From positions 1,490,001 to 1,554,000 of the forward strand of contig JAJEKV010000078.1 of NCBI GenBank assembly GCA_021234155.1: a DNA stretch of 64,000 nt. Reading direction: 5' to 3'. The stretch is from Isoetes taiwanensis (lineage: Eukaryota; Streptophyta; Lycopodiopsida; Isoetales; Isoetaceae). Each line of letters begins with the position of its first letter. Within the stretch, counting starts at the first letter, position 1. This document shows positions 33,403-45,190 of the stretch, piece by piece. The notes below the pieces were generated by a model. That model had not been told where the DNA came from. It ran no database searches and saw only the letters and a list, made by a program, of their open reading frames with translations. Position numbers and translations under genes: made by a program.

Positions 33403-34925
33403 ATGGAAACAAAGAAAACTCAACCTAAAGTGACCATAGACGAAGAGGAAGCAAGGAGGATGTTTGACACATCTGTGTTGCCTTCTGAGGGCATGACCTC
33501 TTCAGATGTAAGAAAGGCAGATGTGGCTGAAGATGAGATAAGCAAAATATTTGGCTGTGTAAAACTGGTGGGTACCAAGCAAATTTATAAGTCTAGTCGA
33601 ATGAATCCACAATTTGTGGATCAGTTTATGAACATCTACAGAAGATGTTACCAAAGAACTGATGTTTGTGTTGGAGAGATTGGGAAGTTTTTTGCACGGG
33701 CATTCACTTTGCATGTGAGAGGACAAAAGATTAACTGGCAGTCATTTGTGGTTAAAACGAAGAAAAGTGTTACAGCTAAGGTTGAGAAAGAAGGTGAGTA
33801 TGAGCCCTCATTTCCTCATACAAACGTTGTTGGTTATGTAGTGGACTATTCTGTCATCAACTCCTTGATTGCTGGCTTAGATAAGCAGAAGGATGACTTG
33901 AATTTTAGAGTTAAAAGTGCAGCCAGTGAAATGAAGGAAAAAAGGAAGTTGTGGAAGAAGTGCAGTTACGAGGTGGATGCTGCAAAACAGCAAATTAAAG
34001 CAGCAAAGGCCAGGTGTGAGCACTCCAGTGTCATTACATTCCTATCGTCAATGCTGGTTTCCAAGGAAAAGGAGCTTTTGGAGGCGACAACAGCATACAA
34101 GAGTATGGAGGAAATTCACAAAGGGGTAATTGCTAATGACCTTTGCAATTACATAGTGCTCAATAATTATTCTTTCTGCTTCATCATTTTTTTTATTTTT
34201 AAACAGGCAGAAGACGATGAACATAGACTCCAACCAAGGCTGGAGAAGTTGAATGAAATAGCTTCATCTCTAAATAAGATGTCTGGACTGCAACTCAACC
34301 TTCCATTTTTGGAACATCCAACATTCTCTACCGTAGCATTTGCAAAATTACAAAGTTGTTCTTTCTGTACATATGCCTATGACCCACTTTGTGTCTCAGC
34401 CATTGTTGCACATTGCATGCACAATTTTCATCCAATTTGCGCTTACATATGTTTCTCAAAGAGATCAACTTGTCCCTCTTGTGAGAGCCAGATGCCTCAT
34501 AATTGGTTCAGGTCCATTGGACTTCCATGTAGATCTGCACTAGAATCTGCTCCCAATTATAGTGCAGTGCAGTCCATTGAATGCCCTCAAGATCCATCAT
34601 TAAGCAAGCACACCACGACTTGGAGGAGCTGATATAATTATGCAATCCATTGAAAATTGCACTTTATTATCTTCCACAAGCCCAAACTTGAAGAGAGACA
34701 ATGCTGAACAAAGTAATAGTTGTAAAAGACTGAAAAGTAAGTTATTCTTGTGAAGTATAACTACTTTGGATTTTTCTTCTATAAGTACTTATTTAGTTTG
34801 ATAATTTGAATGATGCAGGCTCAAGTTTGGCCACGCGTGAAAAAAGCAAAATGGCTAGAAATGCAATTCTGATATGGATCACGTGCCCTGATGAAGAATC
34901 CGTCACCGTAAAATGCCAAGAGTAA
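33403..34925 (+). CDS. RING-H2 coiled-coil protein (putative E3 ubiquitin ligase)
   Basis: Exon 1 (33403-34125, 241 codons) starts METKKTQPK and is followed by an 81-bp intron (34126-34206, GTAATT...AACAG, phase 0) that happens to be open. Exon 2 begins AEDDEH. Residues about 150-250 are Lys/Glu-rich and likely coiled coil. A RING-H2 lies at 34357-34482: C-x2-C, then CMHNFHPIC (C-x-H-x2-H-x2-C) and CPSC. Reading straight on, the frame stops at 34632. A second good intron (34737-34818, GTAAGT...GATGCAG) lies beyond and leads to an open exon ending TAA at 34923-34925, so either a one-base error near 34590-34610 or alternative splicing is likely; the extra exon carries CKRLKSSSLATREK, basic and NLS-like. 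No close family recognised. It would bind an E2 enzyme through the RING. Confidence 0.6.
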
Positions 34926-35246
34926 AAAAGCCAACATAAATCAAATGACTAAGTCAGAGCACCCTCATGAAATCCGAGTAATCACAAATTCTTAAATGCA
35001 AACCCAAATGTTCAACTCCAAGTATATATCCAAACCCAAAGACGTAAAAGAAATTGAGCCATAAAATAACAAAGTGACGGAAAACATGTCGCAAAATACT
35101 TAAATGGAACGGAAAACGTGTTTCAAAGACATAAATGGATGGCTAATAGACCTAATCGGGGAGGGAGGGAGGGAGGGTTGTTGTTGAGGCAAAAATCGAG
35201 AAGAAGAACCTATGACGCCACTATAGATGGGTCGCGTCCAACGAAG
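34926..35246. other. Intergenic sequence left of the Tat-like element
   Basis: No ORF of note. Contains the G-run at 35158-35177 and the 5-bp target duplication CGAAG (35242-35246). Confidence 0.5.
35158..35177 (+). other. G-quadruplex-type motif
   Basis: Five G-runs of three or more separated by single A (GGGGAGGGAGGGAGGGAGGG), 70 bases from the element insertion site. Confidence 0.7.
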
Positions 35247-36846
35247 TGTTGAGGATATTCCTGGCAATCCCTCAACCTCAATGGTGTAGAACCTCCAGGT
35301 TGCTATAGGCAACCACTCTGTGAGAGAATACTGCAGTAGAATTACTCAAACAACCAAGGCAGATCAGTTTCCTTTAACAGAAAAAAGTCACCACAAAGAA
35401 AAATACCTCTCATATATAGTTCCTAGGGCTTTTCTTCATGTGATCAATTCTGTTGGACACTAGATAGTCTGCTTGATCTACCTTTGAAAGTCTGCTAAGA
35501 AATCTCTAGGGTAACTATGTGCATTTGATCACAATGACTGGGTCAATTTTGAGTCAATATCCCTACCCGAGAGCTAATTTTTGCAAGTGTATGAGCAGAG
35601 TGTCTTTTCAAGTTTAGACAATTGCAGTGGTTTCTGATGACTCTGCAGACTAGATGCAAAGACTTCCTTTTTGAGATCTAGTCCTATCCCTTTTTTTATG
35701 CAGATTTTTGGAAAGAAATAGCAACTTAAACTCTAAGATGAATGAATGAAATATTTCTAAAGAATTACCTTTTGGCTAATATTGGGTTTTTAAGACAAAC
35801 ATCTATTGATAGGCTTCATTAACTGAGCTGAGACCCTTAATTTGCTTCAAAGTTATACTTTAGGTTGTCAAATGAAGACAATGCTTACCAAGTTCGAATT
35901 TTCTTTCTTTGAAAACATCACAGAATAGTAACATGAATTCCCAAGCTCAGAGTCTTGGGCACAGGATCGAAAATAATCAGATGAAGGTACACATTCAAAT
36001 AATTTGCATGTCATTCTCCGCTCATATTCCGCAAATCCGCTCCATATATAGTCACAGAGGTCGAATCTTTCGCACAGAAGCCAGCCCTTGTTTCAAAATT
36101 CTTTTCCCCTTTTAACCTCTCATTTCCGGCACATTCTTGGCATCTCTGTTTGTTTTGCTTTGGCTTATGCGTGTTATGGTATTTCTTGGGGCACAAGGAT
36201 ACAAAAAGGGTGTTAAAGCTCATGATTGACATGCCGGATCCATCAGAGAGAATGGATCTTGGCCTGACCCTTTTAGGTCAGAGAATTTTCGATGAAGAAC
36301 AATATCCCACAGGATTCCAACGGAAAATAACACTGGGGTCACGTGGCGTATAGTGATTGGCTAAGATAATGCTTAGGCCAAGGGGTGCATCAAAATATTA
36401 TGTTTGCCACATATTTTTCTTTTGGAGTGGCATGAGCGGTGTTTCAAAGATGTGTGAGTAGTTTTTGACTAGGGAAAGAGTTTGAACCATATTGGGGTAT
36501 GCATAGGGGTGGAGGCAAGTGAAGTGAGGGAAATAGAGGCAAAGGGTGCTACAAGCATAATTAATGCCCAAGAATTTGAACTTGAGTGAACATCTTACTT
36601 CTCAAAGGGGTCTTCTTATCTTGATATTGCCATGAAACTTCCTTGAGTTGACCCTGCCTTCCTTCTTGTATGACTTTGACTTTTTCACCTTAAATCCTTT
36701 TCTTGTGATGCTTCAAATGAAAGTCCTTGCTTGGTTCTTCAGCTCGTGCTCTTGAGTTGACTTGGTCCATGCACATATTTCATCAAATCATTAGCCATTG
36801 ATATGAAATGCCATTTGCTCTTCTCTGCTGCCAAATCATGGCAGCA
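35247..36846 (-). mobile_element. 3' LTR of the Tat-like element
   Basis: Starts TGTTGAGGATATTC and ends GGCAGCA on the plus strand. It matches the other LTR closely but lacks about 370 bp present at 48480-48855 and has about 70 bp (36325-36395) absent there. Confidence 0.88.
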
Positions 36847-37559
36847 TCATGCTAAAAGAAAGGAACAAACTGATTTTCCAGCCTTTTTACTCTTGAAAGC
36901 ACTTTCCTAAATAGGTTGCCTTGGATGGGAAGGTGATAGGAAACTTGTGGGATCTTGGAAATGGAGAATGAATCAAGTTTTGTGGAGGTGGCCAACTAAT
37001 GAAGGATGATCATGGAATCTGCTGATGCACCTGCATGACAATGGAAAAAATTAAGTATGCTTGTATCTTCAGTCAGTTGCCTTTGGTGTGAAGGTGATTG
37101 GCAACTTTGGGAGTCTGAATGATGTCACTGAGTGCAGAGTTAGGTGGAAATGGTCAACTTGTGAGGGATGAAGATGGAATTGCTGATGCACCTGCATGAC
37201 ACTTGAAACAACATTAGGAATTTCTGTCTTCACAACAAGTTGCTTTTTTTATGAGAAGGTGATCAGCAACTTTTATGGAGATCTGAGTGATGCAAAAGAG
37301 TGCAGATTTCCATGATAATGGTCAATTGGTGAAGAGTGACAATGGATCTGCTGATGCACCTGCATGGAAATCAATTGTTTGTTGTATATGAACCTGTACT
37401 CCTGGCTATCACCTGAGAACTGAACTTGATTGTTTCTTCAAACCTGTTTGCTATTTTATGCTATCTGCTACATTTTCAAAAGAGATGCAATGCCAACCCT
37501 AGCTAACACCTAAAAGTTGATTAATCTAGTTTAACCTACGTTTTGAGCATGATATAAAT
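36847..37559 (-). other. 3' untranslated region of the Tat-like element
   Basis: Non-coding sequence between integrase end and LTR. It includes three tandem units (36916-37370). I see no clear polypurine tract next to the LTR. Confidence 0.6.
36916..37370. repeat. Three tandem units of about 160 bp in the element 3' UTR
   Basis: Units begin at about 36916, 37077 and 37239, each with GAAGGTGAT(A/T/C)(G/A)G near the start and CTGATGCACCTGCATG near the end. 3' UTR tandem repeats are known from Tat/Ogre-type elements, sometimes seeding satellites. Confidence 0.8.
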
Positions 37560-38660
37560 TTATTCAAAGAGAATTAAGGCAACATGTTGCTGCCAATACC
37601 TCTTTAAATGCAGTATATTGATAGGGTTGAGCAATTCATGTCCATCTGCAAGAGATTTCAACCAATATGAGTCTTTTCCTGCAACTCCAACCACCTCATG
37701 AGGACCTTCCCATAGGTTCTCAAATTTGGCTGCAACTTTCTCTCTTGCTTTGTTCCATTTTAGTACCAATTCCCCAGTCCTCAAAATCCCTTGCAGTTTG
37801 TGAGCTGCTTTGAATGCTGCCACATCTCTTGCTTTCTTCAGTTGTACTGCATTCTCAGCTTCATACCTATGTTCTTCCAACTGCACCAACTTTGCCAACC
37901 TGTCCCTGTGAGCTTCTTCCATTTCCAAGTTAATTTTATATGCCAGCCTGAGTGAAGGCAGTTCTAGTTCAACAGGTAAGATAGCTTCAATCCCATACAC
38001 TAGGCTAAAGGGAGTATGTTTAGTGGCAGACTTTATGGTGGTTCTGTATGCCCATAGTGCATCACATAGTTTCACATGCCAGTCTTTCTTTGATACTACT
38101 ATAGTTTTTTGTAAAATAGACTTTAAGACCTTGTTGGTGGATTCAGCTTGGCCATTGCCTTGAGGGTAATAGGCAGAGCTTTTTGTGTGCTTCACCTTGA
38201 GGGTGTTTAGCAATGTGGCAATAACCTCATTCATAAATTGGGTGCCCCTATCAGAGGTGATTTTCAAAGGAATTCCAAACCTTGCACATATGTTCTCATG
38301 AAGAAATCTGGCAGTGGTTAGGGCATTTGCTTGCCTTAATGGGACAGCTTCAGCCCATTTGGTGAAATAGTCAGTGGCAACTACGATATATTCATGCTGA
38401 GCAGAAGAAGGTGGGTCTATGGGCCCTATAAAATCTAACCCCCAGACTTGGAAGGGTCCAGGAGATATCATGGCTGTGAGAGGTTTGAGAGGTGCTGGTT
38501 GCAGAATTCTTTTACCAAAAACATGGCACTTGTGACAACATTTGATAATGTTATAGCAGTCTTTGAATAAGGATGGCCAATACTAACCTGACCTCAGAAT
38601 TTTCTTTGCTGTTGTACCTGCTGCATAATGCCCTCCACACACTCCTTCATGACAAGCTTC
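37560..38660 (-). CDS. pol: Integrase of the Tat-like element
   Basis: The zinc-binding start CHEGVCGGHYAAGTT lies at about 38610-38655. An open 303-residue frame from 38471 carries the catalytic core: VWGLDFIGPI (first Asp), TDYFTKWAEAVPL, KITSDRGTQFMNEV (second Asp) and YYPQGNGQAESTNKVLK (Glu), then AYRTTIKSATKHTPF and a GPY/F-like WEGPHEVVGVAGKDSYWL region near the end. The D-D-E triad is complete. It inserts the DNA copy into the genome. A stop between zinc domain and core (TAACCTGA region, about 38583) breaks the polyprotein once. Confidence 0.88.
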
Positions 38661-39990
38661 AAGAACCAGTTTGGCTTCTTCTTTATCCACACATCTCATC
38701 AGCACTCCATCTTTGTTAACCCTGCACAAAACATCATCTATTAGCCTAAATTTACCACATTTTTCTTTGAACCTTCTTAGTTGGCTGGAGTTCATGTCTG
38801 CTGGCACTTCTTCAGTATCCAAGTATTTCCTGATGTCCTCTTGCCAATCCTGCTCTTCAATGCTGCTCATGACTAGGCTACAATTATTATCAGCCTCTGA
38901 GTCTTCTATTCCTTCCTGGTCTTCATGTTCAAAAAACATGTTAGGTAGATAGGCACTCGGGTCATTGACCAGACTTACCACTTTAATGGAGATATCATAT
39001 GCTTGTACTCTGCATGCCCATCTATATATTTTGGCTTTAGTTTGTTTTTTTGCAAAAAGAAGAGCCATGGGATTTTGTTTCATAGAGATCACTATCTTGT
39101 TATTCTGGAAAATATGACCTTGCCTATCAATCAAAAATATCAGAGCTGCTGCACTCTTTTCAAGTCTGGAATATCTCAACTCTGTGTCAGACCATACTTT
39201 GCTTGCAAATGTTATTATCATCTCATCCTGAAGCAATGTTGCTCCTATGGCCCTATTGGTGACACTTATATAAGCTTGGAATGGTTTTTTGGGATCAGGC
39301 AGTTTTAGTAGAGTAGATTCAGTTATAGCTTGAATGATTTTTTCAAAGGCATGCTGGTGTTCTTCAGTCCATTGTACCTGGATATACTTGCTCTCATGTT
39401 TGGAGAACTTACCTATTTTGGTCAGATTTGAGATAGGACTTGTGGTGTGAGAAAAGTGTGGTATGTACATCCTCAAAAAGCTTATCATCCCTAAAAAACT
39501 TTTTACCTGTTTGATAGTTTTAGGTGGTGTGAGTTTCTTCAAAGCATCCACCTTGCTCTCAGCAACTTGTATCCCTTGTGTTGAGACTTCGTGCCCTAAC
39601 AGGTCTCCTTTTGAGCACATAAATAGACACTTTTTTGGATTCAGACTTACACCTCCTTTTCTGCACAGAGAGAAAACCTTAGCGAGATAAGCAAGATGAT
39701 CATTTAGCAAAGTACCTAAGCAATGCATCATCCGTAAATACTCAACCCATCCGAGGGCATGTCCTTGAATATGGTGTCCATTGCCCTTTGGAATGTAACT
39801 GAGGCATTCATCAAACCAAATGGCATTCTCTTCATTGCATAGGTTCCCCAAGGAGTGATGAAAGCTGTTTTTGCTTGATCTTCTTCTCTTATGCTGATTT
39901 GATTGAAGCCTGAGAATCCATCCAATAATGAATAGATTTCCTTCCCTGCAACAGCATGTAGAACTGCTCCAAGAAGGGTAAGGGATAACA
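38661..39990 (-). pseudogene. pol: RT C-terminal half and degenerate gypsy RNase H
   Basis: RT palm sequence IYSLLDGFSGFNQISIREED, PWGTYAMKRMPFGLMNASVT reads at 39728-39991. The YxDD position (about 39735-39745) is damaged: EYLRMM in one frame, FTDD in the next. The thumb (KCLFMCSKGDLLGHEVS) and the gypsy RNase H follow; where an Asp would be expected, the RNase H has AYISVTNRAIGATLL, so its active site looks lost, as in Tat elements. Further on, INT zinc-binding residues begin. Confidence 0.8.
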
Positions 39991-41004
39991 ATCCTTGATA
40001 GTGGCTTTGTTTAAATCCCTATAGTCAATACAGATTCTTATGGTTTTATTTTTCTTTTCCACAAGAACAATACAAAACAACCACTCTGGATTCACTATTT
40101 CACTTATGACCCCTGCATTTTCCATCTTGCACAACTCCTCCTTGATCAGATCTAACAAGGGAACATTAATTCTCCTGAGTTTTTGCACAACAGGTCTCAC
40201 ATCTCTTTTAACTTTAATTTCAAACTCACACACTTTCCTATCCACTCCTACAAGTTCATTGTAGTCCCAAGCAAACACATCTTTCCAGTCATCAAACATT
40301 TGAGTAACCTCACTTCTATTTTCCTCTTTAAACAAGTCTCCTACAAACAAGGTTCTTTCCTTACCACCTTTTTCAATCTTCAACTCTTTTACCTCTTTTT
40401 CAGCATTGGCATTGATGACCAATATAGGGTGCAACTTCCTCAAGTCCTCCTCTTCCAGTTCCTCTTCCTTGAGAGCTCCCTCTGCTAGATGCTCGAGCAG
40501 AACACTTTTGCAAAGTGCATCAGTTTCCTCATTAAGATCTCTGGAAATATGATTAAGTTCCCAGCTCTCAAAGTCTGCTAATTCCTTCAAAGCTTCATCT
40601 CTGAGGGCCATCATGTCCTCATGCCTGGCTTGGTACTCCCCTAATATTTGTCTGCAAACCAGTTGTGAGTCTCCAAATATCACAATATTAGTTATTCCTA
40701 AGTGTTTGGCCTCTTGCAATCCAGCTATCATAGCCTTGTATTCTGCCATGTTTGAAGTAGTATTAGGATATATTCTGCCAACTTTTGCAAGCAACTTACA
40801 GTTATGATCTTTGATAATAGCAGCAGAGGATGCAATGCTCAACTTTTTTGACACTCCTCCATCAAACCATAGAAAAGCAAAACCCTTTTTACCTGGCGCA
40901 AAGCTTCCCTTGGTTGGCTTAGACTCAGCATCTGTTGCAGCTATTGAAAACTCATATTCACCACACAGGTTAGTGACCAACAAATCTTCTTCAATAAAGT
41001 TCAA
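39889..41004 (-). CDS. pol: RNase H placed before RT, plus RT N-terminal half
   Basis: One open frame of 371 residues. It starts after the protease with an RNase HI-type domain: FLWFDGGVSKK (Asp), TTSNMAEYKAMIAGL (Glu), IVIFGDSQLVCRQILG (Asp), and HISRDLNEETDALCK (final Asp region). An acidic linker (LKEEELEEEDL) and a spacer follow, then the RT fingers: LIKEELCKMENAGVISE, then CIVLVEKKNKTIRICIDYRD and LNKATIKDCYPLP. So a catalytically complete RNase H is fused upstream of RT. It probably degrades the RNA strand during reverse transcription in place of the degenerate downstream one. Confidence 0.85.
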   Translation of the reverse strand: MNFIEEDLLVTNLCGEYEFSIAATDAESKPTKGSFAPGKKGFAFLWFDGGVSKKLSIASSAAIIKDHNCKLLAKVGRIYPNTTSNMAEYKAMIAGLQEAKHLGITNIVIFGDSQLVCRQILGEYQARHEDMMALRDEALKELADFESWELNHISRDLNEETDALCKSVLLEHLAEGALKEEELEEEDLRKLHPILVINANAEKEVKELKIEKGGKERTLFVGDLFKEENRSEVTQMFDDWKDVFAWDYNELVGVDRKVCEFEIKVKRDVRPVVQKLRRINVPLLDLIKEELCKMENAGVISEIVNPEWLFCIVLVEKKNKTIRICIDYRDLNKATIKDCYPLPFLEQFYMLLQGRKSIHYWMDSQASIKSA

Positions 41005-41783
41005 TGACTCAAATTCTCCAAGCTTATTGAGCAGTGTGACAGTCTTCTTGCCATCAGATATGGTACACTCTCCCTTTGACCAAATTGGTCTTGCATCAAC
41101 AGTAGATAGCCATATCTTCTACCCAATAACAGATCATAGATATCAGTTTTCTCATCCGCTCCTGCAAATGCAACTACCACAAAGCTTGCAGCAACTTTTA
41201 TTCCTCCCACATCAATAGGGATGTTGCTAAGCACACCAATTGGATTGATCCTAGAGTTGGAAAAAGACTTAAGCACCATAGGCACCTTTTTGTCAACTTC
41301 CAAGCCACATGATTTCATTATGTGGTGAGGCATCACATTAAGTGGAGAGCCTCCATCCAGAAGCACTTTAGGACGCAGATTTTTTCCCAACCTAGCTTCA
41401 CATGTAAAGGCACCAGGATCATATTCATTCTGCACAAGCATTTGCTCACTAATATGATTTGCAAAGGCTATCTGCTCTTCTTGAGAGAGGTTGACTTGAT
41501 CTTCTTTTGTTAAGTCCATAATCTTGTCTCTATAGGATGGGGAAATTTTTAGCAAAGTTAGCAAGTCTACACTCACCTTAGCATTTTTCATTAGACACTC
41601 AAAGTCATCACTTTCTTTTTCTTTCTTGGTAAACTTTTGATTAGGAGGGAGGGGTACAACCTGATTTTTCTCAGCCATTCTCTCTTTGATTACCTCAGCT
41701 TCTTTGCTGGTTGATGCAGCTTCCTTGTTCTGCATAGCTCTTGTATGCACAGCCATAATCTCTTCTTCTTGATCTTCCTGCAT
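41001..41783 (-). CDS. pol: Protease region of the Tat-like polyprotein
   Basis: Open frame of 260 residues. The protease motif PKVLLDGGSPLNVMP (about 41320-41370) has D-G-G-S rather than D-S/T-G; LLLGRRYGYLL (about 41100-41140) is probably the flap/second conserved region (LLGRPW in relatives). A frame break near 41000 precedes the RNase H. It would cut the Gag-Pol precursor. Confidence 0.75.
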   Translation of the reverse strand: MQEDQEEEIMAVHTRAMQNKEAASTSKEAEVIKERMAEKNQVVPLPPNQKFTKKEKESDDFECLMKNAKVSVDLLTLLKISPSYRDKIMDLTKEDQVNLSQEEQIAFANHISEQMLVQNEYDPGAFTCEARLGKNLRPKVLLDGGSPLNVMPHHIMKSCGLEVDKKVPMVLKSFSNSRINPIGVLSNIPIDVGGIKVAASFVVVAFAGADEKTDIYDLLLGRRYGYLLLMQDQFGQRESVPYLMARRLSHCSISLENLSH

Positions 41784-41834
41784 AAACCTGATTGAAGTGC
41801 TAATGTCAGTGACAAACCTAACTGCAGGAGAAGT

Positions 41835-42588
41835 TTATGTGGACAATCTGCTAGGTGCACTTGGCTTAGCACTTTTGGTCACCTCTTGTCTTGCAAAATA
41901 TTCTTTGACACTACACCTCTCTTCATAATGACCAACAGCTTTGCAGAAGTGGCAGACTGGACACTCTTTGCCATAATGCCCTCTTTTCCCACATTTTGGG
42001 CAGGGTCTGTACCAAAAGAAGTCTGAAGAATGAGTGTCCCTTAGGCAGTGCACACATGGGGCATAGGTTTTTCTCTCAGGTCTTGAAGCTTTCATTTCTT
42101 GCAATTGTTTGGTGACCTCAAGCAAAGCTTCTGAAACTTTAGTGATTTCTGCCCTTACATCAGAGGTAGGATTTGCTGCATCTTCTGCTTTTACTTTCTT
42201 CTTTTCCTTTTGCAATGTGTAGACTGGTACTGGGCCTGAGCCCATGTATTCTGGTTCATAATCTAAAAAAAAAAGGTCGTTAGACAAGTGCATGTCATCA
42301 GGAAGATAGGAGAACATGTTAGCAATTTCAATGGCTTTGGTAAAAGCCTTATGTATGGTATCAAAGCCTGCTTGCTTCTACAACTTATACATTTTTCTGT
42401 ATACCCTTGGTCTGCTACTCAAGCCTCTTATAAAACATGCCACCAAGTGCAAAGTGTGATTTGGCACCTGACTTGCTTGACATTTAGTTAGATAAGTGTG
42501 AAATCTCTCCACATATTGGTGCACAGTCTCACCATGCTTAATCTGAAAAGTCTGTAATTCAAATACCAAATCTTGTGGTTCAGTTGTC
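41835..42588 (-). pseudogene. gag: Gag C-terminal half and zinc knuckles of the Tat-like element
   Basis: Resumes after the L1 with QTFQIKHGETVHQYVERF (about 42500-42555), FIRGLSSRPRVYRKMYKL, then an in-frame TAG (42378-42380) and FDTIHKAFTKAIEIANMFSY. Zinc-binding motifs CPKCGKRGHYGKECP (about 41960-42005) and CHFCKAVGHYEERC (about 41915-41955) are complete CCHC knuckles. It packages element RNA. Confidence 0.85.
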
Positions 42589-42711
42589 CTTTTTTTTTTG
42601 TTGAAGGACGTCAGACTTTATTCAATCAAAGAGTCAAATACAAGTATAAATGCAGAGACATGAATAAAATCTCAGCGGATAATTGGAGACCCACCGAGTG
42701 AAGCAACCTGC

Positions 42712-45140
42712 CTAAGCATAAGAGTGCACATCCAAAAACTCCTCAAAAATCAATCGCCTCTTGCGAGGGGCAAATGAAGAACAATGATACGACTTTACAA
42801 TGTAACCTTGAGCTTCTTGGAGAACACGATTATCCGCCACATCCGCACCTTTGAAGATTACCAATCTTCGCCTTTTCCAGATAGTCCAAAGCAACCATCC
42901 CCGGCCGCTAGATGAAAAGCCCGGCCTTGTAACTCTGTCCAAGTACTTGGGTAAATTGCCAAAAAGCAGTTGTTGACTTGTTAGTGAAACCTGAAAAAGG
43001 GAAAACAACCAGTCCCATACATTGCCTAATTATCGACATCTGCTTTCAAAATAGAAAGGTATCATCCGCATAATTGATTAATAATTTCTTGAGAGCCATT
43101 TTCCATAGGAAGACCCCGATCACATCATCCTCAAGAAGACTAGAAAATAATTGTGAAAGCACCTCTCGCCACTATTGTAAAAGCAATGGAGCCAAGGGGC
43201 AACCTTGACTAACTCCTCTACCAACAGGGAAAGACAACAGGAGGGCTCTCCCCGAAGAGTATCAGAGATCTTGGTTGAAGTATGCAACTTCATGACATCT
43301 CTTGTGAATGGGATACCAAACCCTAAAGCCAATAAACACTTCTCTAAAAACCCCAATCCATTACCTTTGTCATATGCCTTGGCAAAATCAAGTTTGAGAT
43401 ACACAATACGATGGGCCTTTAGCCTTGCCCAATACATACCTTCATAGGTCACGCAACATTATCAAGAATACACCTTCCGTGCAAGAACCCGGTTTGGGGG
43501 GCGAAATTGACTTCAGCAAGAACAACACACAACTTCTCCGCCAGAGCTTTCATAAAAATCTTATACACAGAAAGCAATGTTATAGGACGCCAATCCTAAA
43601 TGGTCTTGGGCTCTTTACACTTGGGAATGAGGGAAATAGCACTGTGTTAAGAATTTTGTCCAAACTTCTCAGATCTTCTAAATTCACAAAATGCATTATA
43701 TATATCATCTCCAATCCACTCCCAATATTCTTGAAAAATTCTACTTGAAAACCATCAAGATCTGGACATTTTCCTTTCTCCAATAGGTGAGCCGCCATGC
43801 TTAGATCGCCTCTAGTGATATTTGTCTCTAAAATTGAACGTTGCTCTGCTGAAACAATAGAATGCACTTTAGTTAACACAGCTGATTGCATATCCTCCTG
43901 AAATGGCAAGCGATGTCGAGCAAAGAATACTGCAAAATGATTATGTAGATGTTTGCTTTAGGTGCACCGGATCGTAAACCTCCGAGCCATCCGGAGAGTG
44001 AGAGAGTTAATAGAAGTAGCCATCCTCCTCCGTTTTGCCGCCTAAAAAGAAATGAGAACACCTATCACCATACTTAAAACATTGCAAACCAGCCTTCAAC
44101 TTCGCTCCAGTAACCTTCGCAGTCTCAATATCTTTAATTTCTTGTAAGATCTGCTTTCTCTCTAATGCCGAAAGAAGGAATGTGAGCTCGCATATTTGTA
44201 ACTCCCGATATAAGGTCGCCAAATGACCTCCGGCCTCAACCACTTTTACGATGACCCCATTCCTTAGCAAAGGATTTGATCGCCGCCATGGCGGCTACAA
44301 CCCCCGACATCCCCTCGATGAAGCGAATGCCCGACCCCACGATCTTTCTGACTGTTTTTAAACTCTTCGTTCTTCGTGTAACCGGTATTGAGCTTGAAAA
44401 ATGTTTTAGTGGGCCTTCTATTATTTGCCACGTAAGAAAAACCATTGTGGGTTGTGATCTGAAATGGAACTATCCAATAGATTAGTCCCGTGAAAAGGAA
44501 GTACCAAGCCGCCAGAAAGAATAACATTATAATAGCCACGATCATGGCGAGCATAGGCTCTACCATAACCCGTCAACCATTACACCATGTGTATGGATCA
44601 TCCCCATCAATTTCTGCCCATCCACACTCCGCCAGAAACGCCGCCATTTGTTCCCTCTCAAATCCTTGGATTACTTGTGATCCCCACCACATCTATCAAC
44701 TTCGCTTCTACCATATTAAAGTCACCAACCATAAACCAAGCAACATTACCGCCAAGTCTAAGCACCTTACTCCTCAAAGAAGCCCATAAAGAACCCCTTT
44801 GACCCGGTTGATTATGAGCATAAACATTTACAATACCCCATTCCCGACCCTTATCCCCGCCATTTAACAATAATCCAAATGACCAAACTTATCACCGAGT
44901 AAATGTCACATCAATAGAAGACCTCCAAGCAAAGAGAACCCCAGCTTTTTAGATGAGTCACCGCCACCACCAAAAACATTGTACTCACGACCTAGAATGG
45001 AAGCCAGCTTGTGTACATCCTCTTTGACACTTGTGTTCTTGAAGGCAACAAAAATCCATAGGAAATTTAGATAAATAAAGGGACAATCTGCTTTTTTCTT
45101 TGGGAAGAAGCAATGCCCCTAACATTCCATGACACAATAT
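42712..45140 (-). pseudogene. L1 ORF2 remnant
   Basis: Endonuclease pieces: WGIVNVYAHNQPGQRGSLWA and FMVGDFNMVEAKLID (about 44700-44830). RT pieces: QVEFFKNIGSGLEMIY (about 43690-43740), VYLKLDFAKAYDKGNGLGFL (about 43340-43400). The C-terminal tail LLWTIWKRRRLVIFKGADV (about 42840-42895) is zf-RVT-like. The YADD region is unrecognisable and a large part of the finger/thumb region is missing, so this copy is dead. Confidence 0.75.
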
Positions 45141-45190
45141 TCATAATATCGAAGTTGATGTTCCACTTCCATACTCACTATCTCGCATGT

